From contig JAFZDQ010000107.1 of NCBI GenBank assembly GCA_017561085.1, positions 1 to 42,047 on the forward strand: a stretch of DNA of 42,047 bases, read 5' to 3'. Within the stretch, counting starts at the first letter, position 1. Each line of letters begins with the position of its first letter. The notes below the pieces were generated by a model. It ran no database searches and had not been told where the DNA came from. It saw only the letters and a list, made by a program, of their open reading frames with translations. The stretch is from Lachnospiraceae bacterium. Lineage in GTDB: Bacteria > Bacillota > Clostridia > Lachnospirales > Lachnospiraceae. Of this stretch, positions 7,685 through 15,170 are shown piece by piece. Made by a program: the position numbers and the translations under genes.

Positions 7685-7713
7685 TTGATAAATATCCTAT
7701 CTCTTAGTAAAAT
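7685..7713 (+). promoter_or_regulatory. Sigma-A promoter of the DUF1292 gene
   Basis: TTGATA (7685-7690), 17-base spacer, TAAAAT (7708-7713); each hexamer matches consensus at five of six positions. Predicted start near 7720, about 35 bases before the ATG. Confidence 0.7.
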
Positions 7714-7754
7714 AAGAAACAGGAAACAAGAAGTACATACAATAAGGAGTTATT

Positions 7755-8090
7755 ATGAAAAAAGATACCGTAAATACTTTTGAAACCATGGAAGATGCTA
7801 CTGAAGAAATGACTGTTACCCTGGAGCTGGATTGTGGCAGCGTAACCTGCGCAATTGCTTCTATTTTTTCCGTAAAAGACAAGGATTATATTGCTCTGAT
7901 GCCACTTGATGAAGATGGACAGGGAGATGGTACCTACTGGTTCTACGGCTACAGTGAAAATGAAAACGACCCCAACGAAGAACCCAAACTCCGCTATATT
8001 GAGGATGATGAGGAATATGAAATTGTAGAAGATGCATTTGATGAAATTTTAGATAATGCAGAATTTGATGAAATTATTGATGTGCAGTAA
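7755..8090 (+). CDS. DUF1292 domain protein
   Basis: A small acidic protein (111 residues, rich in Asp and Glu) of the DUF1292 family, uncharacterised but widespread in Firmicutes. The typical core is visible: MTVTLELDCGSVTCAIASIF, then KDYIALMPLD, then WFYGY and the acidic C-terminal tail with EYEIVEDAFDEIL. AAGGAG lies seven bases before the ATG. It is transcribed alone from its own promoter, divergently from the GH13 gene. Its last 17 bases overlap the 3' end of the convergent helicase gene with no terminator between them. In other Firmicutes DUF1292 genes often accompany YqgF/YrzL genes; that is not the case here. Confidence 0.88.
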   Translation: MKKDTVNTFETMEDATEEMTVTLELDCGSVTCAIASIFSVKDKDYIALMPLDEDGQGDGTYWFYGYSENENDPNEEPKLRYIEDDEEYEIVEDAFDEILDNAEFDEIIDVQ

Positions 8091-9888
8091 GTACTTTCTT
8101 TAAAAACCGGCAGGGCTTTCGCTTCCGCTCCGCTGTATAGTACAAATATAACGATTCTTTGGCTCTTGTTATGGCAACATACAGGAGCCTTCTTTCTTCT
8201 TCTAATTGCCCTTTTTCTTTACAGTTTTTCGCAGGAAGAATCCCCTCATTTAAATCAGGAAGAAACACCCTGTCAAACTCAAGTCCCTTCGCCCCATGCA
8301 TGGTCATAACCTTCAATCCTTCCGCGTTTTCAATATTTCTATCTTTCTCACTCTTCTCTATTCCGGCCGTAAATTCAGCAACGGTTTCTTTTGGCTTCAT
8401 TAAGCGGAAATGTTCCGTAAGACGGTTTGCAATTTCATTATTTTGATTAAATTCATCTCTACTTCCCATGTGTAAGAGATATTTATCATATCCGATGACC
8501 TGGCGGAAATACTTGATTGCTAAATAGGGTGATAAATCTTTTGCAGCATCAAATGCCGAAAACAATCGCTCGATTCTTTGTTGCATCTCAGCATTTCCCT
8601 GATAAAACCTCAAAATTTCCTGCTTTGAAACAATTGCTTCGCCAAGAGCTTCTCTCTCTAAATAAATTTCCGGTTTATTCATAATTTTGAAAAAATCCTT
8701 TCGTTTTCTGCCTTCCCTTAAAAACCTAAGATATGCACAAAAATCCTCCATGATAAAATGCTGAAAGACATCCTCTTTCTTTATTTTCAATCCGGTCGTT
8801 TGAATTTGATTTTTTCGAAATAGTGCCTCATACAAAACCACTTCCCGATTGGTACGCAGTAATACGGCAGACTGATTCCTCTGCTCCTTTGTAAGCCCCC
8901 TTAAATGATTTATTAATACGGATTCCTGCTCTTTTCTTGTATCCCTGAAACAAACCGTGATCATGCCGCCTTTTTTTACTGCAGATATTTTCTTATCAAT
9001 TCTGTTTTGATTATCCTTGATCATATTATCCGCCAGCGAAACAATCTTTTCTCCGCTTCTGTAATTTTCCGTCAAAAAAAGTTTCCCTGCATCCGGATAA
9101 TCTTCAAAGAAAGTTTGAAACAGATTCGGTTCAGCTCCCCGGAAGCCGTAAATAGACTGGTCATCATCCCCTACTACTAATATATTTTTGTGCGCCTGTG
9201 CTAAAGTGCAAATCACCTCATACTGGAGTTTGTTTAGGTCCTGAAATTCATCCACTAAAATATAGGAAAATCGTTTTTGCCACTTTTCCCTTTCCATCGG
9301 ATTATCCTTTAAGAGCAAAAAGGTATTTCCTACCATGTCATCAAAATCAATGCTTTTTCTTTCAGACAGCATTTTTCCGTAACGAAGGAAAATTTGCTCA
9401 CACTGCTCCTTATTCAGTCTTTCATCAAAAACAGCCTTTAACTTGTTTTTACGCCTGCTGATATAGGAAAGCACGTCAAAAATGAAATCATTTCCGATTT
9501 CTTTCCCTTTCAGTTCACTTTGCAAAATATGCTTTAAAATTTGGATTTTTTGACTTTCAGAAATCAGACGATAGTCCTTAAATCGACCGGATTCTTTCAG
9601 GATGTGATAGCAGATGCTATGTACGGTTCCAAAGAGAACTTCTTTCGAAGATTCTTCCTTATCTTCCGCATTTTGTGCAGACAAAAAACGCTTCTCCATT
9701 TCATCTGCAGCAGCTTTGGTAAATGTAATACATAAAATTTGATTCGGTGGAATTTTCAGTTCAGAGATCAGATAAGAAATACGTGAAATAACGGTGAATG
9801 TTTTTCCGGAACCGGGACCTGCCAGTATTGCGACAGGTCCCATTCCGTATTTGATTGCTTTTTGTTGGTTCAAACTCTCTTTAGGCAT
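8074..9888 (-). CDS. UvrD/PcrA-like superfamily 1 DNA helicase, short form
   Basis: ATP-dependent 3'-5' DNA helicase of the UvrD family. With the chosen start it has 604 residues, against about 720-750 for PcrA/UvrD. Motifs in order are LNQQKAI (Q motif), AGPGSGKT (23-30), [11 protein letters not shown] (Ia), ILVDEFQD (II), [13 protein letters not shown] (III), LTENYRS (IV), [10 protein letters not shown] (V) and [15 protein letters not shown] (VI). All core motifs are intact, so the shortness lies in the 2B region and the missing PcrA C-terminal tail. The ATG at 9886-9888 overlaps the last eight bases of gltX and starts [11 protein letters not shown], where the family normally begins. A longer in-frame start at 9966 would overlap gltX by 86 bases and is rejected. 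Translational coupling to gltX is likely because no strong ribosome binding site is present. Confidence 0.88.
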   Translation of the reverse strand: MPKESLNQQKAIKYGMGPVAILAGPGSGKTFTVISRISYLISELKIPPNQILCITFTKAAADEMEKRFLSAQNAEDKEESSKEVLFGTVHSICYHILKESGRFKDYRLISESQKIQILKHILQSELKGKEIGNDFIFDVLSYISRRKNKLKAVFDERLNKEQCEQIFLRYGKMLSERKSIDFDDMVGNTFLLLKDNPMEREKWQKRFSYILVDEFQDLNKLQYEVICTLAQAHKNILVVGDDDQSIYGFRGAEPNLFQTFFEDYPDAGKLFLTENYRSGEKIVSLADNMIKDNQNRIDKKISAVKKGGMITVCFRDTRKEQESVLINHLRGLTKEQRNQSAVLLRTNREVVLYEALFRKNQIQTTGLKIKKEDVFQHFIMEDFCAYLRFLREGRKRKDFFKIMNKPEIYLEREALGEAIVSKQEILRFYQGNAEMQQRIERLFSAFDAAKDLSPYLAIKYFRQVIGYDKYLLHMGSRDEFNQNNEIANRLTEHFRLMKPKETVAEFTAGIEKSEKDRNIENAEGLKVMTMHGAKGLEFDRVFLPDLNEGILPAKNCKEKGQLEEERRLLYVAITRAKESLYLYYTAERKRKPCRFLKKVLTAHQ

Positions 9889-11338
9889 TTTCAAGAAGTT
9901 CGATTCCTTTTTTGATTCGGTAAATGGATTCTTCCTTTCCAAGAAGCTCCATAATCTCCGTAGCACCGGCAGGTGTCATCTGCTTACCGGATACCGCTGT
10001 ACGTACAGGCCACATAGCGTAACCGTTTTTACAGCCTTTTTCTTCTACATAGGAAACAAGCACCTGATAAAGCGCATCATTGGAGTAATCCTCCTGTGCT
10101 TCAAACTTAGGTAAAAGTTCCTTTAATACTTCCAGTGAAGATTCCTTGGTTGTTTTCATCTTCTTGTGCTCATACATAACGGGATCATAAGCAGGAAGCT
10201 CTTCTAAGAAGTCTACAAGCTGACAAATATCAGGGAATACCTCGATTCTGGATTTCACCATGGTAGCAATTTTCTTTAAGTCAAGTTCTCTGGTAAGTGC
10301 CTGCTTCAGATAAGGCAATGCCATTTCATAGAACTTATCATCGTCCATGGCCTTCATATATTCACCGTTCATCCATTTTAACTTGGTATAATCAAACACT
10401 GCAGGGGATTTGCTGATTCTCTTATAATCGAAATTGGCAATCAGTTCATCTAATGTAAAGATTTCAGTATTATCTTCGGGACTCCATCCGAGAAGTGCAA
10501 TAAAGTTCACAATTGCTTCCGTCAAAAAGCCCTGCTCTAATAAATCTTCAAAAGAGGAATGTCCGCTTCTCTTTGATAATTTCTTGTGATTTTCATCGGT
10601 AATCAGCGGTAAATGGATATAAACCGGTGATTCCCAGCCGAAAGCATCATATAAACGCTGATACTTCGGGGAAGAAGAAAGATATTCATTTCCTCTTACT
10701 ACATGTGTAATATTCATGGTATGGTCATCAACTACGTTTGCAAAGTTGTAAGTAGGATAACCATCGGATTTGATTAAAATCATATCATCCAGTTCAGAGT
10801 TTTCTACGGTAATATCCCCGTAAAGTTCATCATGGAAGGTTGTTTTCCCTTCATTGGGAATATTCTGACGGATAACAAAGGGCTTACCTGCCGCCAGATT
10901 CGCTTCTACTTCTTCCTTGGATAAAGAAAGACAATGCTTGTCATATACGGTAATTTCCTTGCCTTCAACAACTTCGGATTTCAGACCGGAAAGACGCTCT
11001 TTATCACAGAAGCAATAATAAGCTTCTCCCTTTTCAACCAGCTGCTTTGCGTATTCCATATAAATACCGGTTTTCATACGCTCACTCTGTACATAAGGGC
11101 CAAAGCCGCCGTCTTTATCGGGACCTTCATCATGAATCAGTCCTGTTTTTTCCATGGTTCTGTAAATAATATCAATGGCACCTTCCACAAAACGTTCCTG
11201 GTCGGTATCTTCGATACGGAGCATAAAATCTCCGCCATCATGCTTTGCTATTAAAAACTCATACAAAGCGGAACGTAAGTTTCCCACGTGCATTCTACCG
11301 GTGGGACTTGGTGCAAAACGTGTTCTTATTTTTGACAT
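9881..11338 (-). CDS. gltX: Glutamyl-tRNA synthetase
   Basis: Class I aminoacyl-tRNA synthetase charging tRNA-Glu (and tRNA-Gln in organisms that use the GatCAB route). The 485-residue protein has the usual length. It opens with [16 protein letters not shown], where HVGN is the HIGH signature, and has the second signature KLSKRSG in the middle. The C-terminal half is the helical anticodon-binding domain. A GAGGT ribosome binding site precedes the ATG. Only 46 bases separate it from the upstream hydrogenase gene. There is no T-box or other leader structure in that gap, so control by uncharged tRNA is not indicated. The downstream helicase gene overlaps its stop. Confidence 0.95.
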   Translation of the reverse strand: MSKIRTRFAPSPTGRMHVGNLRSALYEFLIAKHDGGDFMLRIEDTDQERFVEGAIDIIYRTMEKTGLIHDEGPDKDGGFGPYVQSERMKTGIYMEYAKQLVEKGEAYYCFCDKERLSGLKSEVVEGKEITVYDKHCLSLSKEEVEANLAAGKPFVIRQNIPNEGKTTFHDELYGDITVENSELDDMILIKSDGYPTYNFANVVDDHTMNITHVVRGNEYLSSSPKYQRLYDAFGWESPVYIHLPLITDENHKKLSKRSGHSSFEDLLEQGFLTEAIVNFIALLGWSPEDNTEIFTLDELIANFDYKRISKSPAVFDYTKLKWMNGEYMKAMDDDKFYEMALPYLKQALTRELDLKKIATMVKSRIEVFPDICQLVDFLEELPAYDPVMYEHKKMKTTKESSLEVLKELLPKFEAQEDYSNDALYQVLVSYVEEKGCKNGYAMWPVRTAVSGKQMTPAGATEIMELLGKEESIYRIKKGIELLENA

Positions 11339-11384
11339 AATATAACCTCACTTTATCTAAAAAATTAATTCTATTCTACAAATC

Positions 11385-12866
11385 TTACATATTGGGAAGT
11401 TTCACATCGGCTTTTGCTTTAAATCCTGCCACTTCCTTCATCGCCTGCGGAATTGCAATATTGGTACCTGCACCGGCAATACAGCCGCCGGGACAAGCCA
11501 TACCTTCGATGAGGCAGCCATCCTTTTTACCTGCTTTGGCAAGCATCAGCATCTTCTTACATTCCGTAAGACTTTCTGCATGTTCAATGTTTACCTGCAC
11601 ATCAGGATAATATTCATGGATACATTCCTCAATGGCATTTGCGACACCACCGGCTACACCATAACCTCTTCCGGCAGCAGTTGCATCATTTAAAGGCTCT
11701 CCTGCCTCTACGTTTTCAAGGTCGATTCCTTTTGCTTCAAACATACCGGCAAGTTCCTCAAAGGTAATAACAAAATCCACATCGGAACGGATGGTTCTAC
11801 GGGAAGCTTCCAGTTTCTTAGAGGCACAGGGACCGATAAATACCACACTTGCATCGGGATGTTCTTCTTTAATTTTCCTTGCAGTGGCAACCATAGGCGT
11901 AAGTGCATTGGAAATCTTATCAATGGTTTCCGGGAAAAACTTCTTTGCAAGAACAGACCAGGAAGGACAACAGGATGTTAAAAGGAAGGGTAATTCTCCG
12001 GTTGCTACTTCCTTCACATAATGCTCTGCTTCTGCAATAGCACCCATATCGGCACCTATGGCAGTTTCATATACATCAAAAAATCCAAGTTCTTTGATGG
12101 CTTCCTTAATCATATCGGGGCTTACCTTGGGACCGAACTGTCCTACAAAGGCAGGTGCAACCTGGGCTATAATTTTACGTCCTGACTGAATTGCTCTGAT
12201 TAACTGGAAAATCTGTGATTTATCCGCAATGGCACCAAAAGGACAACTTACCATACATTGTCCGCAGGATACACAAAGCTCGGTATCAATATACGCTCTT
12301 CCTTTGCTGTCACTCTTAATGGCATTTACACCGCAGTGTGCAAGACAGGGACGCACCTGATGGGAAATAGCATCATAAGGGCATACAGCCTTACATTTAC
12401 CGCATTTGATACATTTCTCCTGATCAATCACTGATTTGCCGTTTTTCATGGAAATTGCGCCTCTGGGGCATACTTCACGGCAAGGGTGTGCCACACAGCC
12501 CATACAACGGTCCGTTACTTCATAGCAATTCTCCGGACAGGCATTACATGCGGAAGGAATCACCTGCATAAGCGGCGGTTCATAATATTTCTCATCGATA
12601 TTACTCTCTTCCAGTCCCTGGGTTAAGTGCACCGGTAAATTCTCGGGACGCAGGGATAATCCCATCGCCAGCCTTATTCTTTCTCTGGTAATGGCTCTTT
12701 CACGATAAATGCTTTCATATTCCGATTCATCATAATCTACGATTTTATAAGGTAAAGCTTCAATATCATCCTTCAAATTTTCGGATGTATATGCTAAATT
12801 CGCAACTTCTTTAAATATTCTTCTTCTGTCTTTCCGTACTTGGGTATCAATCCCACGCATACTCAT
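11385..12866 (-). CDS. Group B-type [FeFe]-hydrogenase with N-terminal ferredoxin clusters
   Basis: A 493-residue iron-only hydrogenase catalytic protein. Cysteine motifs for several [4Fe-4S] clusters occupy the N-terminal half: CNACPENC, CMGCVAHPCREVC, CIKCGKCKAVC and CVSCGQCMVSC between about residues 107 and 208. The H-cluster domain then shows TSCCPSW (297-303), GPCASKKLE (345-353) and EGMACPGGCIAGAG (454-467). These three loops match the group B, or 'monomeric', hydrogenase variants common in Clostridia, rather than the group A form with GGGGQP in the third loop. The expected reaction is 2H+ + 2e- to H2 with ferredoxin. No maturase genes (hydEFG) are nearby. The start is set by AAAGGAAG seven bases upstream; an in-frame TTG six codons earlier overlaps that site. 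Confidence 0.88.
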   Translation of the reverse strand: MSMRGIDTQVRKDRRRIFKEVANLAYTSENLKDDIEALPYKIVDYDESEYESIYRERAITRERIRLAMGLSLRPENLPVHLTQGLEESNIDEKYYEPPLMQVIPSACNACPENCYEVTDRCMGCVAHPCREVCPRGAISMKNGKSVIDQEKCIKCGKCKAVCPYDAISHQVRPCLAHCGVNAIKSDSKGRAYIDTELCVSCGQCMVSCPFGAIADKSQIFQLIRAIQSGRKIIAQVAPAFVGQFGPKVSPDMIKEAIKELGFFDVYETAIGADMGAIAEAEHYVKEVATGELPFLLTSCCPSWSVLAKKFFPETIDKISNALTPMVATARKIKEEHPDASVVFIGPCASKKLEASRRTIRSDVDFVITFEELAGMFEAKGIDLENVEAGEPLNDATAAGRGYGVAGGVANAIEECIHEYYPDVQVNIEHAESLTECKKMLMLAKAGKKDGCLIEGMACPGGCIAGAGTNIAIPQAMKEVAGFKAKADVKLPNM

Positions 12867-12908
12867 GGTTAATCTTCCTTTCAATAATCCTTGGGCTTTC
12901 TTTGTCTA

Positions 12909-12936
12909 TTTTTACACAAACCTGCAAGGAAATCAA
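12909..12936 (-). promoter_or_regulatory. Possible promoter of the hydrogenase gene
   Basis: TTGATT (12936-12931), 16-base spacer, TAAAAA (12914-12909), in the 126-base divergent region between the hydrogenase and cotJA. Both boxes are imperfect, so this is tentative. Start near 12902, about 36 bases before the ATG. Confidence 0.35.
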
Positions 12937-12961
12937 GAACTTATGTAACCAAAATATTCTT

Positions 12962-12969
12962 CATAACAT
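12962..12969 (+). promoter_or_regulatory. Possible SigE/SigK-type -10 element before cotJA
   Basis: CATAACAT fits the CATAnnnT pattern of mother-cell sigma factors SigE and SigK, 42 bases before the cotJA start. I could not find a convincing -35 partner. The expectation that cotJ is a SigE target comes from Bacillus subtilis. Confidence 0.3.
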
Positions 12970-13010
12970 AAAATATTATTAAACAATCGAAATAATTATG
13001 TGAGGAAATC

Positions 13011-13181
13011 ATGCAGGATTATAGTTTTAATGAATATTTTGAAAAATTTCCCATTGCCATGGCCTATGTTCCATGGCAGACCCTGACAAAAATCTGCGAA
13101 GATTTGGATAAAGGGTACCATAAAGGAACCATCTTCCCCGAGCTTGATAAACCTTTTTCAGGAAGGAGATGCGTCAAATGA
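13011..13181 (+). CDS. cotJA: Spore coat-associated protein CotJA
   Basis: A 56-residue gene, MQDYSFNEYFEKFPIAMAYV then PWQTL, ending GTIFPELDKPFSGRRCVK. The AMAYVPWQ core and the FPELDKPF motif are the hallmarks of CotJA, a small protein of the inner spore coat encoded as the first gene of the cotJABC operon. TGAGGAAATC supplies the ribosome binding site. The stop TGA overlaps the ATG of cotJB (ATGA), and the GGAAGGAG used by cotJB lies within the last codons. Expression in the mother cell during sporulation is expected from the family. Confidence 0.92.
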   Translation: MQDYSFNEYFEKFPIAMAYVPWQTLTKICEDLDKGYHKGTIFPELDKPFSGRRCVK

Positions 13182-13450
13182 GTAATATGATGAATTCTGA
13201 AAAAGAAATGCTTTTTCACGATATCGGTATCATTGATTTTGTTATTGTTGAAATGAATTTGTATTTAGATACCCATCCCACGGATTGCGAAGCCATGGAA
13301 TATTTAAAGCATTATGTACGCCTCAAAAATCAGGCCATGAAGGAATATGCCATGAAATACGGTCCTTTAAGAATCCAGGATGCAGATGCAGGAAATCATA
13401 AAGAATGGTTGTGGGCAATGCAGCCCTGGCCATGGGAAGGAGAATGTTAA
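13178..13450 (+). CDS. cotJB: Spore coat protein CotJB
   Basis: A 90-residue protein homologous to CotJB. It has a helical N-terminal part (FHDIGIIDFVIVEMNLYLDT), the HYVRLKNQAMKEYAMKYGPL segment and a tryptophan-rich end WLWAMQPWPWEGEC typical of the family. The ATG at 13178 overlaps the cotJA stop and sits nine bases after GGAG. The in-frame ATG at 13169 directly abuts the ribosome binding site and is rejected. CotJB is needed with CotJA and CotJC to assemble a coat component in Bacillus. Confidence 0.9.
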   Translation: MSNMMNSEKEMLFHDIGIIDFVIVEMNLYLDTHPTDCEAMEYLKHYVRLKNQAMKEYAMKYGPLRIQDADAGNHKEWLWAMQPWPWEGEC

Positions 13451-13453
13451 TAT

Positions 13454-14056
13454 ATGTGGAGTTATGAAAAAAGATTACAGTTCCCTGTTTCAATCAAAGA
13501 GCCTAATGCCAAGCTTGCCCAGGTGATTATGAGCCAGTTTGGCGGACCTGACGGAGAACTTGCTGCCAGCCAGCGTTATTTGTCCCAAAGATACAGTTCC
13601 CCTTACCGTGAAGTTTCTGCGATTTTAACAGACATCGGCACGGAGGAACTGGCCCATATGGAAATGATCTCAGCCATGGTTCACCAGCTTACCAAAAACC
13701 TTTCCATGGAAGAAATTGAAGAATCCGGTTTTGATAAATATTATGTGGATCATACCATCGGTTTATGGCCCCAGGCAGCAGGCGGCGTTCCCTTTAATGC
13801 CTGTGTTTTCCAGTCTAAAGGTGATATTATCACCGACCTTTTTGAGGATATGGCTGCAGAACAAAAGGCCCGCACTACCTATGACAATATTTTAAGACTG
13901 GTACACGATAATGATATCTGTGAACCCATCCGCTTTTTGCGGGAACGTGAAATTGTACATTTCCAGCGTTTCGGAGAAGCTCTGCGTATCGTTCAGGATA
14001 AACTGGATTCCCAAAACTTCTATGCTTTCAATCCGGGCTTTGATCAGTGTAACTAG
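13454..14056 (+). CDS. cotJC: Manganese catalase-like spore coat protein CotJC
   Basis: A 200-residue ferritin-like protein of the manganese catalase family, the third member of the cotJ operon. Metal-ligand motifs are visible: E35-LAASQRYLSQRY, then GTEELAHMEM (EE and H of the first and second helices), then MAAEQKARTTYDN and REREIVHFQRFGEA with Glu and His ligands. It probably decomposes hydrogen peroxide at the spore surface, as inferred for the family. It starts three bases after cotJB, with AAGGAG eleven bases upstream of the ATG. A perfect hairpin terminator lies seven bases past its stop. Confidence 0.93.
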   Translation: MWSYEKRLQFPVSIKEPNAKLAQVIMSQFGGPDGELAASQRYLSQRYSSPYREVSAILTDIGTEELAHMEMISAMVHQLTKNLSMEEIEESGFDKYYVDHTIGLWPQAAGGVPFNACVFQSKGDIITDLFEDMAAEQKARTTYDNILRLVHDNDICEPIRFLREREIVHFQRFGEALRIVQDKLDSQNFYAFNPGFDQCN

Positions 14057-14063
14057 TCAGTAC

Positions 14064-14117
14064 TTTCATTTTCATGAAAAAAGCACCCGAATGGGTGCTT
14101 TTTTCATGAAAATGAAA
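14064..14117. terminator. Bidirectional intrinsic terminator, perfect 25-bp stem
   Basis: Left arm 14064-14088 and right arm 14093-14117 are exact reverse complements with a 4-base loop GAAT. The core AAAAAAGCACCC / GGGTGCTTTTTT gives a GC-rich stem followed by a U-run on both strands. It separates the convergent cotJC and degV genes and should stop transcription from both sides. Confidence 0.95.
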
Positions 14118-14138
14118 TATAGTTATCTTAAATAAAAA

Positions 14139-15011
14139 TTATCTTTGTTCCCCTTCAAAGAAAAGGGCAATGGTACCGGGGCCGGAATGGGCGCCGATGG
14201 TAGGACCGATATTGTGAATCATAAAGTCCTTAATTCCGAAACGCTTGGTAATTTCTTCCTTCACGAAGCATGCATCTTCATAGGCATCCCCATGACTGAT
14301 AAAAATAATATCATTCTTATCTGCATAGCTTCCCATATTCTTTTCCATGTAATTCACCAATTCAAGTAAGGATTTTTTACGTCCTCTGCATTTACCGATG
14401 GCAATTAATCTACCTTCGTCATTTACATGAATAATGGGTTTAATTCCTACAATCGTTCCTACTACTGCGCTGGCTTTGCTGACACGGCCGCCTCTATGTA
14501 AATGGAACAAATCATCTGCGGTTACGATATGCACCAAATGGGGCACTAATTCTTCTACTTTTTCTTTTACTTCATCAATTGAAAGACCATCTTTCTGCAT
14601 CTGAAGTGCTTTGTATACCAATAAACCTTCTCCCATGGATGCACATAAGGTATCCACCACTACAATCTTTGCTTCAGGATTCTCTTCCATCACTTCGCGT
14701 GCCGCAAGATGTGCATTCTGACAGGAACCGCTAAGCCCGGATGAAAAAGAAAGATAAAGCAGTTCTTTGTTTTCCTTTAAGTATTTTTCAAATATTTCTT
14801 TATACTGGTCCGGATTTACCTGAGAGGTTGTAGGCATTTTTTCTTCTTCTCTCATTAATCGGTAAAATTCTTTCCAATCAAGTTCATTCTCAGCACCATA
14901 GGATACTTCATCCAGAATATAATTAAAATGAACAAGTCCTAACTTGTTTTCCGCAATAAATTCTGAAGGAAGGTCAGCTGTGGTGTTAGTAATAATTTTG
15001 AATTGGCTCAT
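14139..15011 (-). CDS. DegV family fatty-acid-binding protein
   Basis: A 290-residue DegV protein, which binds long-chain fatty acids and in Firmicutes works as the FakB subunit of fatty acid kinase. The family signatures are present: FKIITNTTADLPSEF at the start, PTTSQVNP, LYLSFSSGLSGSCQNA (fatty-acid head-group site) and the C-terminal GPTIGAHSGPGTIALFF. No fakA gene is in the window. The start at 15011 is preferred to one six codons upstream because the upstream version contains the AGAGGA ribosome binding site and DegV proteins normally start a few residues before KIITD/N. Its leader carries a strong promoter and a hairpin. Confidence 0.9.
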   Translation of the reverse strand: MSQFKIITNTTADLPSEFIAENKLGLVHFNYILDEVSYGAENELDWKEFYRLMREEEKMPTTSQVNPDQYKEIFEKYLKENKELLYLSFSSGLSGSCQNAHLAAREVMEENPEAKIVVVDTLCASMGEGLLVYKALQMQKDGLSIDEVKEKVEELVPHLVHIVTADDLFHLHRGGRVSKASAVVGTIVGIKPIIHVNDEGRLIAIGKCRGRKKSLLELVNYMEKNMGSYADKNDIIFISHGDAYEDACFVKEEITKRFGIKDFMIHNIGPTIGAHSGPGTIALFFEGEQR

Positions 15012-15058
15012 ATATCCTCTTTTCTGCATAAGTATGCATCGTTATTGAAAGTATCTAA

Positions 15059-15089
15059 TATTCAGGAGAAGTAGCTCTTCTCCCGAATA
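15059..15089 (-). other. Stem-loop in the degV leader
   Basis: TATTC, a mismatch, GGAGAAG, loop of 5, CTTCTCC, a mismatch, GAATA: a 12-bp stem with one internal mismatch in the 5' untranslated region of degV. No U-run follows on either side, so it is not an intrinsic terminator. It may stabilise the mRNA or bind a regulator. Confidence 0.5.
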
Positions 15090-15111
15090 AATTACTTTCG
15101 CAATCAAAGTT

Positions 15112-15140
15112 ATCATATCATTTTGACCCTATACTTTCAA
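15112..15140 (-). promoter_or_regulatory. Sigma-A promoter of degV
   Basis: TTGAAA (15140-15135), 17-base spacer, TATGAT (15117-15112), each five of six matches to consensus. Predicted start near 15105, leaving a leader of about 95 bases. Confidence 0.7.
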
Positions 15141-15170
15141 TATTTTTTTGTCAAAAAGTTGTTAGGTTTT

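Noticed and set aside
9889-9966. 26-residue N-terminal extension of the UvrD-like helicase
   Set aside because: It would overlap gltX coding sequence by 86 bases; the family start fits [11 protein letters not shown] at 9888.
15059-15089. Terminator between spoVAF-like gene and degV
   Set aside because: The hairpin has no U-run on either strand and lies downstream of the degV promoter, so it is a leader structure.
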